64,000 nt of DNA from Pusillimonas caeni (GTDB lineage Bacteria > Pseudomonadota > Gammaproteobacteria > Burkholderiales > Burkholderiaceae_B): contig NZ_PDUW01000004.1 of the NCBI RefSeq assembly GCF_003545815.1, forward strand, positions 248,001 through 312,000. Reading direction: 5' to 3'. Under the pieces are notes generated by a model that saw only the letters and a list, made by a program, of their open reading frames with translations, was not told the DNA's origin and made no database searches. The position numbers were made by a program, and so were the translations under genes. Below, one piece after another: positions 48,472-58,909 of this stretch (positions are counted from its first letter, which is position 1; the number at the start of each line of letters is the position of its first letter).

Positions 48472-49017
48472 CTACGCCTTCCGCCCAGCATGATGGCGAC
48501 GCAGCAAATAGCGCAGCACGAAGCCGGGATAAGCCAGCACAAGATATAGGCTGAGGGTAATGGCGTAGAACTCCCAACCCTGCTGGAAGGGATTGCCGAT
48601 ATTCGCTTCGAAGGCGAAGCCCAGAGTGCCGACCATCAGGTACAGCACCAGCACCTCGATCAGCCGGGCCAGGAAAGGCTTCTCCACCGCCACGCGGCGA
48701 AAACGCCAGCCGGGGTAGGACAGCAGCAGTACCGCCCCAATGGCCACCGCCAGCAGCTTGCCCAGGAAGAGCGCCGCCGATGCAGCGTCGGCGCCTATGA
48801 TCAGCGCGCCGCCGATCAAGTCCAGCGCCAGCAGGCACCAGCCCGCCAGCAGTGCAAAAAAGACAATCGACTCCAGCACGCGAAGCAGTGCCGGGCGAGC
48901 CGGCTCGCCCGGCTGAGCCCACGGCAGCGCCAGCAGATGGCGCTGCAGCAGGAACGGCAGGCTTGCCGTGCCGAACGCCAGCAAAATGACCACCCAGACT
49001 GCCAAAGACTGATCCAT
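48472..49017 (-). CDS. DUF2818-like membrane protein at the end of the nuo operon
   Basis: A 181-residue membrane protein with 5-6 hydrophobic segments. The N-terminus (SLAVWVVILLAFGTASLPFL) and the C-terminal half (LIEVLVLYLMVGTLGFAFEA, QGWEFYAITLSLYLVLAYPGFV) resemble DUF2818 proteins, which follow nuoN in many betaproteobacteria. The family is usually about 100 residues; here ~80 residues with two further helices are inserted in the middle. It starts 8 bp after the nuoN stop, so it belongs to the nuo transcript. Function unknown; an assembly or accessory role for complex I is a guess. Confidence 0.75.
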   Translation of the reverse strand: MDQSLAVWVVILLAFGTASLPFLLQRHLLALPWAQPGEPARPALLRVLESIVFFALLAGWCLLALDLIGGALIIGADAASAALFLGKLLAVAIGAVLLLSYPGWRFRRVAVEKPFLARLIEVLVLYLMVGTLGFAFEANIGNPFQQGWEFYAITLSLYLVLAYPGFVLRYLLRRHHAGRKA

Positions 49018-49025
49018 GACGGCCG

Positions 49026-50510
49026 CTAGAAGCCCAGTGAAGTTTCAATGGCGCGAACGCAAAGCGCCATGAGACCGCCGGGCAGTATGCCCAGCGCCAG
49101 GATCGCCAGGCCGTTGAGCGACATCAGGCCATTGGGCAGCACGCCGCTGGGCGCGGACAGCACTTCGCCTTCAGGCTCGTCGAAATACGCCATCTTGACG
49201 ATGCGCAGATAGTAGAAAGCGCCCACCAGCGAAAACAGCACCGCCACGACGGCAATCGACACATAGCCCGCGCCGACCAGGGCCTGCAGCACCGCCAGCT
49301 TGGCATAGAAGCCCACCATGGGCGGAATGCCGGTCAGCGAGAACATGGACACCAGCAGCACGCCGGCCAGCACAGGACTGCGCTGGTTCAGGCCCTTGAG
49401 GTCGGCAATGCGCTCGCAATCGAAGCCCTTGCGGCTGAGCAGCAGGATCAGGCCGAAAGTGGACAGCGTGGTCAGCACATAGGTCAGCATGTAGAACAAG
49501 GCCGAACCATAGGCCTGGCCGGTGGCGGCGGCCTGGTCCTCGACCACGCCCGAAAGCAGTCCCAGGAACACGAAACCCATGTGCGAGATGGTGGAGTACG
49601 CCAGCATGCGCTTGAAGTTGGTCTGCACGATGGCGGTCAGGTTGCCGATGGCCAGCGAGAGCACGGCCATGATCAGCAGCATGGGCTGCCAGTCGAGCGC
49701 CAGGCCGTGCAGGGCCTCGGTAAGCAGGCGCAGCACGATGGCGAAGGATGCGATCTTGGGCGCCGCGCCCAGGATCAGGGTCACCGACGTGGGCGCGCCG
49801 TGGTAGACGTCGGGCACCCACATATGGAAAGGCACGGCGCCCAGCTTGAACGCCAGGCCCGCGACGACGAAGACAACGCCAAATACCAGCGCCAGGCGGT
49901 TCGCGTCGCCGGCGGCGATGGTTTGCGCGATACGGGCCAGATCCAGGTGCCCGGTGGCGCCGTAGATCATGGAAAGGCCGTACAGCAATACACCCGAGGC
50001 CAGCGAGCCCAGCACGAAATACTTCATGGCCGATTCGACGGCGGGCATGTGGTCGCGGCGCAGCGCGATCAGGGCGTACAGGGCGAACGACATCAGTTCC
50101 ACACCCAGATACACGGTAAGCATGCTGCCGGCCGAGATCATGACCATCTGGCCCAGCAAGGCAAAAAGCGTCAGCGTATACAGCTCGCCGCCGTTGTCGA
50201 GCATGTCGCGCGCTTCGGCGTACGAACGGCCATAGATCAAGGTGACCGCCACCGCAATGTAGGAAGCGATCTTCAGCAGATGGGCCAGGGGATCGACCAC
50301 GTACAGGCCGTGGAAGGTAGAGCCGGCCGTGCCGTTGGACCATTGCACCGCGCTGACCACGGTGACGGCCAGCAGCGTGGCAAGGCTCAGCACAAAGGTC
50401 AGGTGGCGTTGCGAAGCCTTCGAGAACGCATCGATCAGCAGGATTGCCGCGGTGAGGACCAGGAGCAGAATCTCGGGCAGCGCCAATGCGAAGTGAAAAT
50501 GGTTTTGCAT
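49026..50510 (-). CDS. nuoN: NADH-quinone oxidoreductase subunit N
   Basis: A 494-residue antiporter-like membrane subunit of complex I with about 14 helices. Conserved lysines of the proton channel lie in the helices around [15 protein letters not shown] and [21 protein letters not shown]. It is the last of the 14 nuo genes, 12 bp after nuoM and 8 bp before the DUF2818-like gene. Confidence 0.96.
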   Translation of the reverse strand: MQNHFHFALALPEILLLVLTAAILLIDAFSKASQRHLTFVLSLATLLAVTVVSAVQWSNGTAGSTFHGLYVVDPLAHLLKIASYIAVAVTLIYGRSYAEARDMLDNGGELYTLTLFALLGQMVMISAGSMLTVYLGVELMSFALYALIALRRDHMPAVESAMKYFVLGSLASGVLLYGLSMIYGATGHLDLARIAQTIAAGDANRLALVFGVVFVVAGLAFKLGAVPFHMWVPDVYHGAPTSVTLILGAAPKIASFAIVLRLLTEALHGLALDWQPMLLIMAVLSLAIGNLTAIVQTNFKRMLAYSTISHMGFVFLGLLSGVVEDQAAATGQAYGSALFYMLTYVLTTLSTFGLILLLSRKGFDCERIADLKGLNQRSPVLAGVLLVSMFSLTGIPPMVGFYAKLAVLQALVGAGYVSIAVVAVLFSLVGAFYYLRIVKMAYFDEPEGEVLSAPSGVLPNGLMSLNGLAILALGILPGGLMALCVRAIETSLGF

Positions 50511-50522
50511 AGTGATCCAGGC

Positions 50523-52022
50523 CTACAGTTTCGAAATGGAGACGTGCTGCAACAAGGCCTGTACCGACACATGCATGACGTCCGTGAACGGTTTGGGGTG
50601 GATGCCCATGTAAAGCACCATGATCGCCATAATTCCCAGGATGAAGAACTCGCGCGCGTTCAGGTCGGGCATGGCGCGCACATTGTCGTTGCCGATTTCG
50701 CCGAACGCCACCCGCTTGAGCATCCAGAGGGAGTAGACCGCCCCCCAGATGAGGGCGGTAGCCGTCAGCAGGCCGATCCAGAAGTTGTATTCGACCGCGC
50801 CCATGATGACGGTGAACTCGCCCACGAAGCCGCTGGTGGCCGGCAGGCCGCTGTTGGCGAGCGAGAACAGCACGAAGAAAGTGACGAAGCGCGGCATGAC
50901 GTTGATCACCCCGCCGTAGTCGGCGATGCGGCGCGTGTGCATGCGGTCGTACAGCACCCCGATGCACAGGAACATGGCGCCCGACACGAAGCCGTGCGAC
51001 ACCATCTGCACGATGGCGCCCTCCATGCCGGCCGTGTTGAACAGGAAGAATCCCAGCGTGACGAAGCCCATGTGGGCGACCGACGAATACGCCACCAGCT
51101 TCTTCATGTCGTCCTGCACGATGGCGACCAGGCCGATGTAGATGACGGCGATCAGCGACAGCGCGATCATCAGGCCGGCCAGGCTGTGCGAGGCGTCGGG
51201 CGCGATGGGCAGCGAGAAGCGCAGGAAGCCGTAGGCGCCCAGCTTGAGCATGATGGCCGCCAGCACCACCGAGCCGCCGGTGGGCGCCTCGACGTGGGCG
51301 TCGGGCAACCACGTATGCACCGGCCACATCGGCACCTTGACGGCGAAGGCGGCCAGCAAGGCGATGAACACCAGCACTTGCGCGGTCTGGCCCAGCGGCA
51401 GCTGGTGCCAGGTCAGGATGTCGAACGAGCCATCGGCCGCATGCCACAGATAGATGAAGGCGACCAGGGTCAGCAGCGAGCCCAGCAAGGTATACAGGAA
51501 GAACTTGAACGCCGCATAGACCCGGTTGGGGCCGCCCCACGCGCCGATGATGAGGTACATCGGAATGAGGGTGGCCTCGAAGAAGACATAGAACAGCATG
51601 CCGTCCAGCGAGGCGAACACGCCCACCATCAAGCCCGACAGGATCAGGAAGGCGCCCATGTACTGCGCCACGCGCTTGGTGATGACCTCCCAGCCGGCCA
51701 GCACCACGATGACCGTGATGAAGGCCGTCAGCAGCACGAACCACAGCGAGATGCCGTCGATGCCAAGATGGTAGTTGACCGCGAAGGTCTCGATCCAGGG
51801 CGCTTTCTCGACGAACTGCATGTCGGCCGTGCCGGGATTGAAGCCCGTGTACAGGGGCAGCGTGACCAGGAAGCCCAGCACCGAGCCGGCCAGCGACAGC
51901 CAACGCGTGAGCCCCGGCCTGTCGTCTCGGCCCAGAAGCAGGACGATCAGGCCGGCGACGATCGGCACGAAGATCGATAGAGTCAGCCAGGGAAAAGTTG
52001 AAGACGCCATGTCGCTAGCCAT
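50523..52022 (-). CDS. nuoM: NADH-quinone oxidoreductase subunit M
   Basis: A 499-residue antiporter-like proton-pumping subunit. The conserved Glu lies in the FYVFFEATLIPMYL helix, and the Lys in FAVKVPMWPVHTWLPDAHVEAPT. The start at 52022 shares one base with the nuoL stop (TGATG); a second ATG at 52010 would remove four residues. Neither has a clear ribosome binding site, so translational coupling to nuoL is likely. Confidence 0.96.
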   Translation of the reverse strand: MASDMASSTFPWLTLSIFVPIVAGLIVLLLGRDDRPGLTRWLSLAGSVLGFLVTLPLYTGFNPGTADMQFVEKAPWIETFAVNYHLGIDGISLWFVLLTAFITVIVVLAGWEVITKRVAQYMGAFLILSGLMVGVFASLDGMLFYVFFEATLIPMYLIIGAWGGPNRVYAAFKFFLYTLLGSLLTLVAFIYLWHAADGSFDILTWHQLPLGQTAQVLVFIALLAAFAVKVPMWPVHTWLPDAHVEAPTGGSVVLAAIMLKLGAYGFLRFSLPIAPDASHSLAGLMIALSLIAVIYIGLVAIVQDDMKKLVAYSSVAHMGFVTLGFFLFNTAGMEGAIVQMVSHGFVSGAMFLCIGVLYDRMHTRRIADYGGVINVMPRFVTFFVLFSLANSGLPATSGFVGEFTVIMGAVEYNFWIGLLTATALIWGAVYSLWMLKRVAFGEIGNDNVRAMPDLNAREFFILGIMAIMVLYMGIHPKPFTDVMHVSVQALLQHVSISKL

Positions 52023-54034
52023 CAGTGAACCGTCAGCACGAAAAAGGTTAAGAACGCCATGATGCCGATGATCATGGCAAAGGCGTAGTGATAGATGAAG
52101 CCGGACTGCAGGTGCCGGCTAATGGCCGCCACCCAGCCCACGACCTTGGCGCTGCCGTTCACGACGATGCCGTCGATGAAGCCGCGGTCGCCGCCCTGCC
52201 ACAGTCCGCGGCCCAGGCCGAGCGCCAGGCGCGACACCACTTGCTCGTTGAACCAGTCGGCATAGTATTTGTTCTCGAGCAGGCCATAGACGCCCGACAG
52301 GCTGCGGCGCAGGGCCGCCGGCACCGCCGGATTCACCATGTAGCAATACCAGGCGACCACCAGGCCGGCGATCATCAGCCAGAACGGCACGGTAACGAAT
52401 CCGTGCAGTGCGTAAGCCAGCCAGTCATGCCAGTGAGCAGCCAGCTCGGCCATGGCGGGATGCTCGGCCAGCACCGTGATGGAGCCTTCGAAGAAACCGC
52501 CGAACAGCATGGGATCGATCAGCAGCGCGCCCGCGATCACCGACGGTATCGCCAGCAGCACCAGGGGCAGCGTCACCACCCACGGCGACTCGTGCGGCAC
52601 GCCGCCATGGTGGCCATGGTCGTCGGCGTGGCCGTGATCGTCCACATGGCCATGGCCCGTGGTGTCGAACCTTTCTTTGCCGTGGAAGACCAGGAAGTAC
52701 ACGCGGAAGGAATACAGCGAGGTCACGAACACGCCGATCAGGGTGGCGTAGTAGGCGAAGCCCGCGCCCCATACGTTGGCCGCGCCGGCGGCTTCGATGA
52801 TGTGCTCTTTGGAATAGAAGCCCGCGAAGAACGGCGTACCGACCAGCGCAAGCGTGCCCACCAGGAAAGTGATCCAGGTGATGGGCATGTACTTGCGCAG
52901 GCCGCCCATATTGCGGATGTCCTGGTCGTGATGCATGCCGATGATGACCGAGCCGGCCGCCAGGAACAGCAGGGCCTTGAAGAAGGCGTGGGTCATCAGG
53001 TGGAACACCGAGGCCGCGTAGGCCGAGGCGCCCAGGGCCACCGTCATATAGCCCAATTGCGACAGGGTGGAGTAAGCCACGACCCGCTTGATGTCGTTCT
53101 GGATGACGCCCAGGATGCCCAGGAACAGCGCGCCGATGGCGCCGATGACGATCACGAAGGACAGCGCAGTGGACGACAGCTCGAACACCGGCGAGAAGCG
53201 GGCCACCATGAAGATGCCCGCGGTCACCATGGTGGCCGCGTGGATCAGCGCCGAGATGGGCGTGGGGCCTTCCATCGAGTCGGGCAGCCAGCTGTGCAGC
53301 GGCACCTGCGCCGATTTGCCCATGGCGCCCACGAACAGCGAGATGCAGGCCACGGTGACCAATTGCCAGTCGGTGCCCGGGAAAGGCAGCGCGGCGAGCT
53401 TGTCGGTCTGCTCGAACACCTGGCCGTAGTGCATGCTGCCGGTATAGGCGAACAGCAGGCCGATGCCCAGGATGAAGCCGAAGTCGCCCACCCGGTTGAT
53501 GACGAAGGCCTTCATGTTGGCGAAGATGGCCGTGGGCCGCTTGAACCAGAAGCCGATCAGCAGGTAGGACACCAGGCCCACTGCTTCCCAGCCGAAGAAC
53601 AGCTGCAGCATGTTGTTCGACATGACCAGCATCAGCATCGAGAACGTGAACAGCGAAATGTACGAGAAGAAACGCTGGTAGCCCGGATCGTCGGCCATGT
53701 AGCCGATGGTGTAGATGTGCACCATCAGCGACACCGAGGTGACGACCACCATCATCATGGCGCTGAGCGAATCGATCAGGAAGCCGATTTCGATCTGGAT
53801 GTCGCCGATGGCGTTCCAGATGTAGACGGTGCCGTCGAAAGTCTGGCCGTTCAGCACCTGGAACAGCACGACCACCGAGCCGATGAAGGAAACGAGCACA
53901 CCGAGGATGGTGATGCAATGCGCAGCGCTTCGGCCCACGAAGCGGCCCAGGAAGCCGGTGCCGAACAGGCCCGTGATCATGGCCCCGACCAGCGGCGCCA
54001 GCGCGATAACGAGATAGAGACTGGTTGAACTCAT
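52022..54034 (-). CDS. nuoL: NADH-quinone oxidoreductase subunit L
   Basis: A 670-residue distal antiporter-like subunit with about 16 helices and the long lateral helix at the C-terminus. FFGWEAVGLVSYLLIGFW holds the channel Glu, and GKSAQVPLHSWLPDSMEGPTP the Lys. A loop around residues 450-480 is strikingly His-rich (GHGHVDDHGHADDHGHHGG), placed between membrane helices. It sits 16 bp after nuoK. Confidence 0.96.
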   Translation of the reverse strand: MSSTSLYLVIALAPLVGAMITGLFGTGFLGRFVGRSAAHCITILGVLVSFIGSVVVLFQVLNGQTFDGTVYIWNAIGDIQIEIGFLIDSLSAMMMVVVTSVSLMVHIYTIGYMADDPGYQRFFSYISLFTFSMLMLVMSNNMLQLFFGWEAVGLVSYLLIGFWFKRPTAIFANMKAFVINRVGDFGFILGIGLLFAYTGSMHYGQVFEQTDKLAALPFPGTDWQLVTVACISLFVGAMGKSAQVPLHSWLPDSMEGPTPISALIHAATMVTAGIFMVARFSPVFELSSTALSFVIVIGAIGALFLGILGVIQNDIKRVVAYSTLSQLGYMTVALGASAYAASVFHLMTHAFFKALLFLAAGSVIIGMHHDQDIRNMGGLRKYMPITWITFLVGTLALVGTPFFAGFYSKEHIIEAAGAANVWGAGFAYYATLIGVFVTSLYSFRVYFLVFHGKERFDTTGHGHVDDHGHADDHGHHGGVPHESPWVVTLPLVLLAIPSVIAGALLIDPMLFGGFFEGSITVLAEHPAMAELAAHWHDWLAYALHGFVTVPFWLMIAGLVVAWYCYMVNPAVPAALRRSLSGVYGLLENKYYADWFNEQVVSRLALGLGRGLWQGGDRGFIDGIVVNGSAKVVGWVAAISRHLQSGFIYHYAFAMIIGIMAFLTFFVLTVH

Positions 54035-54050
54035 AGTATCGGTAATCCCA

Positions 54051-54359
54051 TCAACCCTTAAGCTGGTCTAGTTCTTCGACGTTGATCGTATTCAGGTTGC
54101 GGAACAGCAGCACCAGGATGGCCAGGCCGATGGCCGCCTCGGCCGCCGCGACCGTCAGGATGAAGAAGACGAACACCTGGCCCGACATGTCGCCGAACCA
54201 GGTGGAGAACGACACGAAGTTGAAATTGGCGGCGAGCAGGATGAGCTCGATCGACATCAACAGGATGATGAGATTGCGGCGATTCAGAAAAAAACCGAAT
54301 ACGCCCACGGCAAAGAGAATGGCGCCCAGTATCAGATAGTGGGCCAGCGTGATTGTCAT
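54051..54359 (-). CDS. nuoK: NADH-quinone oxidoreductase subunit K
   Basis: A 102-residue three-helix membrane subunit (MrpC-like). The conserved glutamates of the proton path lie in the second and third helices ([14 protein letters not shown] and [13 protein letters not shown]). Its start overlaps the nuoJ stop (ATGA). Confidence 0.97.
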   Translation of the reverse strand: MTITLAHYLILGAILFAVGVFGFFLNRRNLIILLMSIELILLAANFNFVSFSTWFGDMSGQVFVFFILTVAAAEAAIGLAILVLLFRNLNTINVEELDQLKG

Positions 54360-54970
54360 TTTGTGTCCTTGCTGCTTGATTCGGTCTGCGACGGGATGCT
54401 GACCAGGCGCAGGCGGTCATGGGCGCGCACGCGCACCTGCTCGGAAGGATCGGTGCGCTTGACGTCGCGGCGCTTGCGCAGCGTGAGCGCGATGGCCGAG
54501 ACCATGCCGACCAGCAGGATGACGGCGCCCACCTGCACGGCAAAGACGTATTCGCCGTACATGAGGCTGCCCAGGGCGCGCGTGTTGTTGAAGTCGGCGC
54601 CCATGTCCGCCTGGGGGCCGAAGCCGTACCACAGCGTGGCCAGAACGAAGGCCAGTTCGAGCACCATGATGGCCCCGATGACCGAGCCCATGGCCATGTA
54701 GGTCTTGAAGCCGCGTCGCAGGGTTTCCATGCGCACGTCCAGCATCATGACCACGAACAGGAAGAGCACCATGACGGCGCCCACGTATACCAGCACCAGC
54801 AGCAGGCCCAGGAACTCGGCGCCGGCCATCACCCACAGCATGGAAGCCGTGAAGAAGGCGAGAATCAAGTGAAGCACGCCGGTGATCGGGCTGGCCGCGG
54901 CGATCACGCGGATCGCGGCATACACCAGCACGAACGACAGGATGTAGAACAGGACGGAATAAAAAGTCAT
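54356..54970 (-). CDS. nuoJ: NADH-quinone oxidoreductase subunit J
   Basis: A 204-residue membrane subunit with five helices. The third helix region ([21 protein letters not shown]) contains the pi-bulge segment typical of NuoJ. ATG 54970 was chosen because it begins the first membrane helix; the open frame extends upstream through the nuoI region but is not family-like there. The C-terminal ~40 residues are charged. Confidence 0.96.
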   Translation of the reverse strand: MTFYSVLFYILSFVLVYAAIRVIAAASPITGVLHLILAFFTASMLWVMAGAEFLGLLLVLVYVGAVMVLFLFVVMMLDVRMETLRRGFKTYMAMGSVIGAIMVLELAFVLATLWYGFGPQADMGADFNNTRALGSLMYGEYVFAVQVGAVILLVGMVSAIALTLRKRRDVKRTDPSEQVRVRAHDRLRLVSIPSQTESSSKDTK

Positions 54971-54986
54971 GAGTTCAGCCCCGATG

Positions 54987-55475
54987 TCAGCGGTAAGGCG
55001 CGTCGGCTTCGCGCCGGCGGGCGATTTCTGCTTCGTAGCGGTCGCCGACCGCCAGGAGCATGTCCTTGGTGTAGTAAAGGTCGCCGCGCTTTTCGCCGTG
55101 GTATTCGTGCAGGTGCGTCTCCACGATGGAATCGACGGGACAGCTCTCTTCACAGAATCCGCAGAAAATACACTTGGCCAGGTCGACGTCGTAGCGCGAG
55201 GTGCGGCGCGAGCCGTCCTCACGCTCGTACGATTCGATGGTGATGGCCAAGGCCGGGCAGACCGCCTCGCACAGCTTGCAGGCAATGCAGCGCTCTTCGC
55301 CGTTGGGATAGCGGCGCAGCGCGTGCAGGCCCCGAAAACGCGGCGACGCGGGCGTTTTTTCCTGCGGATAGCGCAAGGTGACCTTGCGGCGGAAAAAATA
55401 CTTGCCGGTCAGCCGCATACCCTTGAGCATCTCGGACAGCATCAGGCTGCCGAAGAAATCTTTGATAGCTTCCAT
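54987..55475 (-). CDS. nuoI: NADH-quinone oxidoreductase subunit I
   Basis: A 162-residue peripheral-arm subunit carrying clusters N6a and N6b. Two ferredoxin motifs, [12 protein letters not shown] and [12 protein letters not shown], are intact, and both sets end in CP as expected for [4Fe-4S] binding. The amphipathic N-terminus anchors it near NuoH. It lies 17 bp after nuoH. Confidence 0.97.
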   Translation of the reverse strand: MEAIKDFFGSLMLSEMLKGMRLTGKYFFRRKVTLRYPQEKTPASPRFRGLHALRRYPNGEERCIACKLCEAVCPALAITIESYEREDGSRRTSRYDVDLAKCIFCGFCEESCPVDSIVETHLHEYHGEKRGDLYYTKDMLLAVGDRYEAEIARRREADAPYR

Positions 55476-55492
55476 ATCTAGCCCCAGTCAGT

Positions 55493-56566
55493 CTATTGCC
55501 ATATGTTCCAAGGCGTCTGCATCCAGATCGCCACCACCAGCAGCCAGACGCCGGTGACGGGGATGAATACCTTCCAGCCCAGCCGCATGATCTGGTCATA
55601 GCGATAGCGCGGGAAGGTCGCGCGGAACCATATGAACAAGGAGACGACGCAAAAAGTCTTGATTCCCAGCCACAGCCAACCCGGCACCCAGGTAAAGGGC
55701 GCGAAGTCGAAAGGAGCCATCCAGCCGCCCAGGAACATGATGGACGCCACGGACGACAGCAGGATCATGTTGGCGTACTCGCCCAGGAAGAACAGCGCGA
55801 AAGCCGTTCCCGAGTACTCGACCATGTGGCCGGCCACGATCTCGGACTCACCCTCGACCACGTCGAAGGGATGGCGGTTGGTCTCGGCCACCGCCGAGAT
55901 GACGTAGATGACGAACAGCGGCAGCAGCGGCAGCCAGTTCCATGACATGAAGGTGACGCCGCGGTCGGCGAACCAGCCGCTGCCCTGCCCCAGCACGATC
56001 TCGCTCATGTTGAGCGAACCGGACACCAGCAGAACGGTAAGCAGCACGAAGCCGATCGCCAGTTCGTAGGAGATCATCTGCGCCGAGGCGCGCATGGCGC
56101 CCAGCAAGGCGTACTTAGAGTTCGACGCCCAGCCCGCCACGATGACGCCGTATACGCCCAGCGACGTGACCGCCATGATATACAACAGCCCGGCATTGAC
56201 GTTGGACAGCACCAGTTCGGGACCGAACGGGATCACGGCCCAGGCGGCCAGCGCCGGCATCAGCGTGACGACGGGCGCCAGCAGGAACAGCACCTTGTTC
56301 GACTTGCTGGGCAGCACCAGTTCTTTGGTCAGCAGCTTGAACACGTCGGCGAAAGGCTGCAGCAGGCCCTTGTAGCCTACCTGGGTCGGCCCCAGGCGCG
56401 CGTGCATGGCGCCGATCATCTTGCGTTCCCAGTAGGTCAGGTAGGCCACCATCAGGATGACCGGCACCGCGATCACCACGACCTTGACCATCGTCCACAC
56501 CACATACCAGGCGGTCGGGCCGATGAGGCCGCTTCCGAAGGCTTCCAGTTGATTCAACCAATCCAT
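55493..56566 (-). CDS. nuoH: NADH-quinone oxidoreductase subunit H
   Basis: A 357-residue membrane subunit with eight helices that forms part of the quinone chamber and connects the two arms. The conserved loop [20 protein letters not shown] and the acidic [21 protein letters not shown] are present. It starts directly after the nuoG stop with no gap. Confidence 0.97.
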   Translation of the reverse strand: MDWLNQLEAFGSGLIGPTAWYVVWTMVKVVVIAVPVILMVAYLTYWERKMIGAMHARLGPTQVGYKGLLQPFADVFKLLTKELVLPSKSNKVLFLLAPVVTLMPALAAWAVIPFGPELVLSNVNAGLLYIMAVTSLGVYGVIVAGWASNSKYALLGAMRASAQMISYELAIGFVLLTVLLVSGSLNMSEIVLGQGSGWFADRGVTFMSWNWLPLLPLFVIYVISAVAETNRHPFDVVEGESEIVAGHMVEYSGTAFALFFLGEYANMILLSSVASIMFLGGWMAPFDFAPFTWVPGWLWLGIKTFCVVSLFIWFRATFPRYRYDQIMRLGWKVFIPVTGVWLLVVAIWMQTPWNIWQ

Positions 56567-58894
56567 TTAGGCACGCTCCACCGAAATCTCGCCAAACGAA
56601 GCCCCCAGCGGCAGGGTCTCGGCAAACGCCGTGGAAATCCTTACGGCTCCGTCCGCCACCGCGGCGTCGAGCTCGGCCTGCAAGGCGGCTTCGCCATGAG
56701 CCGACCGCGCGCGCACCGCATCGCCATCCTGCAGCCCGAGGCTTTGCAGCGTGGCCGCATTCATGCGGGCCGTGGGCTTGCGCGAGGCCGCCGTCTGCTG
56801 AAGCGGCTCGGCGCGCCGCACCAGGGCGTCGCTGCGATAGATGGGCACGTCGGCAACGCGCTGCAGGCCCTGCGCGCCCCGCCCCAGCCCGACAGGCCCG
56901 GCAACCTGATTGGACAGGCGCTCTTGGATGCCGTCGACCAGCACGGTGTCGCGCACCGTCTCGGAGGTCTCGTCATCGAAGCCGGCAAGCTGCAGCAGGT
57001 TGCCCAGAACACGCAAGACCTTCCAGGCCGGACGGGTGTCGCCATAAGGCGCGGCCGTGCCCTTGAAGCTTTGCGTGCGCCCTTCGGCATTGACGAAGGT
57101 GCCCGAGGTTTCGGTAAACGGCGCAATGGGCAGCATGACGTCGGCCCATTCGGCGGCGGCCGAATAATAAGAGGTCAGGGCCACCGCGAACTGGGCGTTC
57201 TTGAGCGACTGCACGGCCTGTGCGCCGTGGTCGGAATCGAAGGCCGGCTCGGCGTGCAGCACCACATAGCCCTTGAGGCCTTCTTGCAGCATCTGCTCGG
57301 CCGTCAGCCCGCCGGCCTGGGGCACGGCGCCGGCCAGGTAGCCGCCCACCGTATTGCCGCCCGGCGTCAGGAAGCCCAGGCGGGCGCCGGCGGCTTGCGC
57401 CAGCGCCTGTGCGTTGGCGGCGATCAGGGCCGCTTCGGGCGAGGACACCGCCATATTGCCCAGCATGATGGCCGTTCTTTCGCCGCCTGCCAGGCTCGCT
57501 GCAAGCCGGCGGGCCTCTTCAGAGGGCTCGACCGATGCGAAGGCTTCGGGCACGTCCTGCTGATTGGCCTTGGCCCAGGCGACCAGCACCTGCGCCAGGG
57601 CATGTGGGATGCCGGCCGGCGCCACGGTGTAACGCGCCGCAACCGGAAACAGCGGGTCGTCGGCGGCGCTGTCGATGAAGGCGACGCGGGTGCCCTGCTT
57701 GACCGCCTGGCGCAGGCGCTGAGCCAGCAAGGGGTGGTCTTTGCGCAGGAAGGAGCCGACCACCAGCACGCGGTCGAGCTGCGCGAATTCTTCGACGGAC
57801 ATGCCCAGCCAGGGCACGCCCGACAAGGCCGAATCCAGCGCCGGATCGTTGTAGCGCAGGCGGAAGTCGACATTGCTGGAACCCAGGCTGCGCGTCAGCC
57901 GCGCCAGCAGGGCCAGCTCTTCGACCGTGGCGGTATGGGCGCCGACGGCGCCCAATTGTTCGGCGCCGTGATCTTCACGCACCTGGTTCAGGCCGCGCAC
58001 CACCGCCTGCAGCGCGTCGGCCCAGGAGGCCTCGTGCCATTGCCCCGTCGCGTCGCGCACCATGGGATGGCCCAGGCGGTCTTCGGTGTACAGGCCGGTA
58101 TAAGAGAAACGGTCACGATCGCTGATCCAGCATTCGTTGACTTCGTCGTTCTCGAAAGGCACGACGCGCAGCACGCGGTCGCTCTTGACCTGCACCACCA
58201 GATTGGCGCCCAGGCTGTCATGCGGGCTGATCGAGCGGCGCCGGGCGAGCTCCCAGGTACGGGCCGCGAAGCGGAAGGGCTTGGAAGTGAGCGCACCCAC
58301 CGGGCACAGGTCGATCATGTTGCCGGACAGCTCGGATTCGACCGCGCGGCCGACGAACGACGTGATCTCGGAATGCTCGCCGCGGTTCAGCATGCCCAGT
58401 TCCATGATGCCGCCGATCTCCTGGCCGAAGCGCACGCAGCGCGTGCAATGAATGCAGCGGGGCATTTCCTCGGCGGAGATGAGCGGACCCATGGGCTTGT
58501 GGAACACCACGCGCTTTTCTTCTTTGTAGCGCGAGGCCGATTCGCCGTAGCCCACGGCCAGGTCCTGAAGCTGGCACTCGCCGCCCTGGTCGCATACGGG
58601 GCAATCGAGCGGGTGGTTGATGAGCAGAAATTCCATGACGCTTTTCTGGGCGGCCACGGCTTTTTCCGAGCAGGTGTGCACCACCATGCCGTTGGTGGCC
58701 GGGGTGGCGCAGGCCGGCATGGCCTTGGGCGCCTTCTCGACTTCGACCAGGCACATCCGGCAGTTGGCGGCAATGGAGAGCTTCTTGTGATAGCAGAAAT
58801 GCGGCACGTACAAGCCCAGCTTGTGGGCCGCATGCATGACCATGCTGCCCTCGGGGACTTCAACCTTGTTGCCGTCTATGGTGAGTTCAACCAT
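56567..58894 (-). CDS. nuoG: NADH-quinone oxidoreductase subunit G
   Basis: A 775-residue peripheral subunit. The N-terminal [2Fe-2S] domain has C34, C45, C48 and C62. HPLDCPVCDQGGECQLQ binds N5 (His-liganded) and N4 type clusters, and CIHCTRCVRF lies between them. The rest is a molybdopterin-oxidoreductase-like domain that keeps the fold without the cofactor. I see no extra CxxC-type cluster N7 motif after the N-terminal domains. It lies 15 bp after nuoF. Confidence 0.96.
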   Translation of the reverse strand: MVELTIDGNKVEVPEGSMVMHAAHKLGLYVPHFCYHKKLSIAANCRMCLVEVEKAPKAMPACATPATNGMVVHTCSEKAVAAQKSVMEFLLINHPLDCPVCDQGGECQLQDLAVGYGESASRYKEEKRVVFHKPMGPLISAEEMPRCIHCTRCVRFGQEIGGIMELGMLNRGEHSEITSFVGRAVESELSGNMIDLCPVGALTSKPFRFAARTWELARRRSISPHDSLGANLVVQVKSDRVLRVVPFENDEVNECWISDRDRFSYTGLYTEDRLGHPMVRDATGQWHEASWADALQAVVRGLNQVREDHGAEQLGAVGAHTATVEELALLARLTRSLGSSNVDFRLRYNDPALDSALSGVPWLGMSVEEFAQLDRVLVVGSFLRKDHPLLAQRLRQAVKQGTRVAFIDSAADDPLFPVAARYTVAPAGIPHALAQVLVAWAKANQQDVPEAFASVEPSEEARRLAASLAGGERTAIMLGNMAVSSPEAALIAANAQALAQAAGARLGFLTPGGNTVGGYLAGAVPQAGGLTAEQMLQEGLKGYVVLHAEPAFDSDHGAQAVQSLKNAQFAVALTSYYSAAAEWADVMLPIAPFTETSGTFVNAEGRTQSFKGTAAPYGDTRPAWKVLRVLGNLLQLAGFDDETSETVRDTVLVDGIQERLSNQVAGPVGLGRGAQGLQRVADVPIYRSDALVRRAEPLQQTAASRKPTARMNAATLQSLGLQDGDAVRARSAHGEAALQAELDAAVADGAVRISTAFAETLPLGASFGEISVERA

Positions 58895-58909
58895 TAGCTT
58901 GTCCTGACC

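Noticed and set aside
49171-51903. 910-codon same-strand frame running through nuoN and nuoM in another phase
   Set aside because: It crosses the junction of two well-supported genes and its composition is that of a shifted frame.
49581-51980. 799-codon open frame antisense to nuoN-nuoM
   Set aside because: The translation is dominated by His, Gln, Arg and Asp, as expected for the complement of membrane protein codons; both nuo genes on the other strand are certain.
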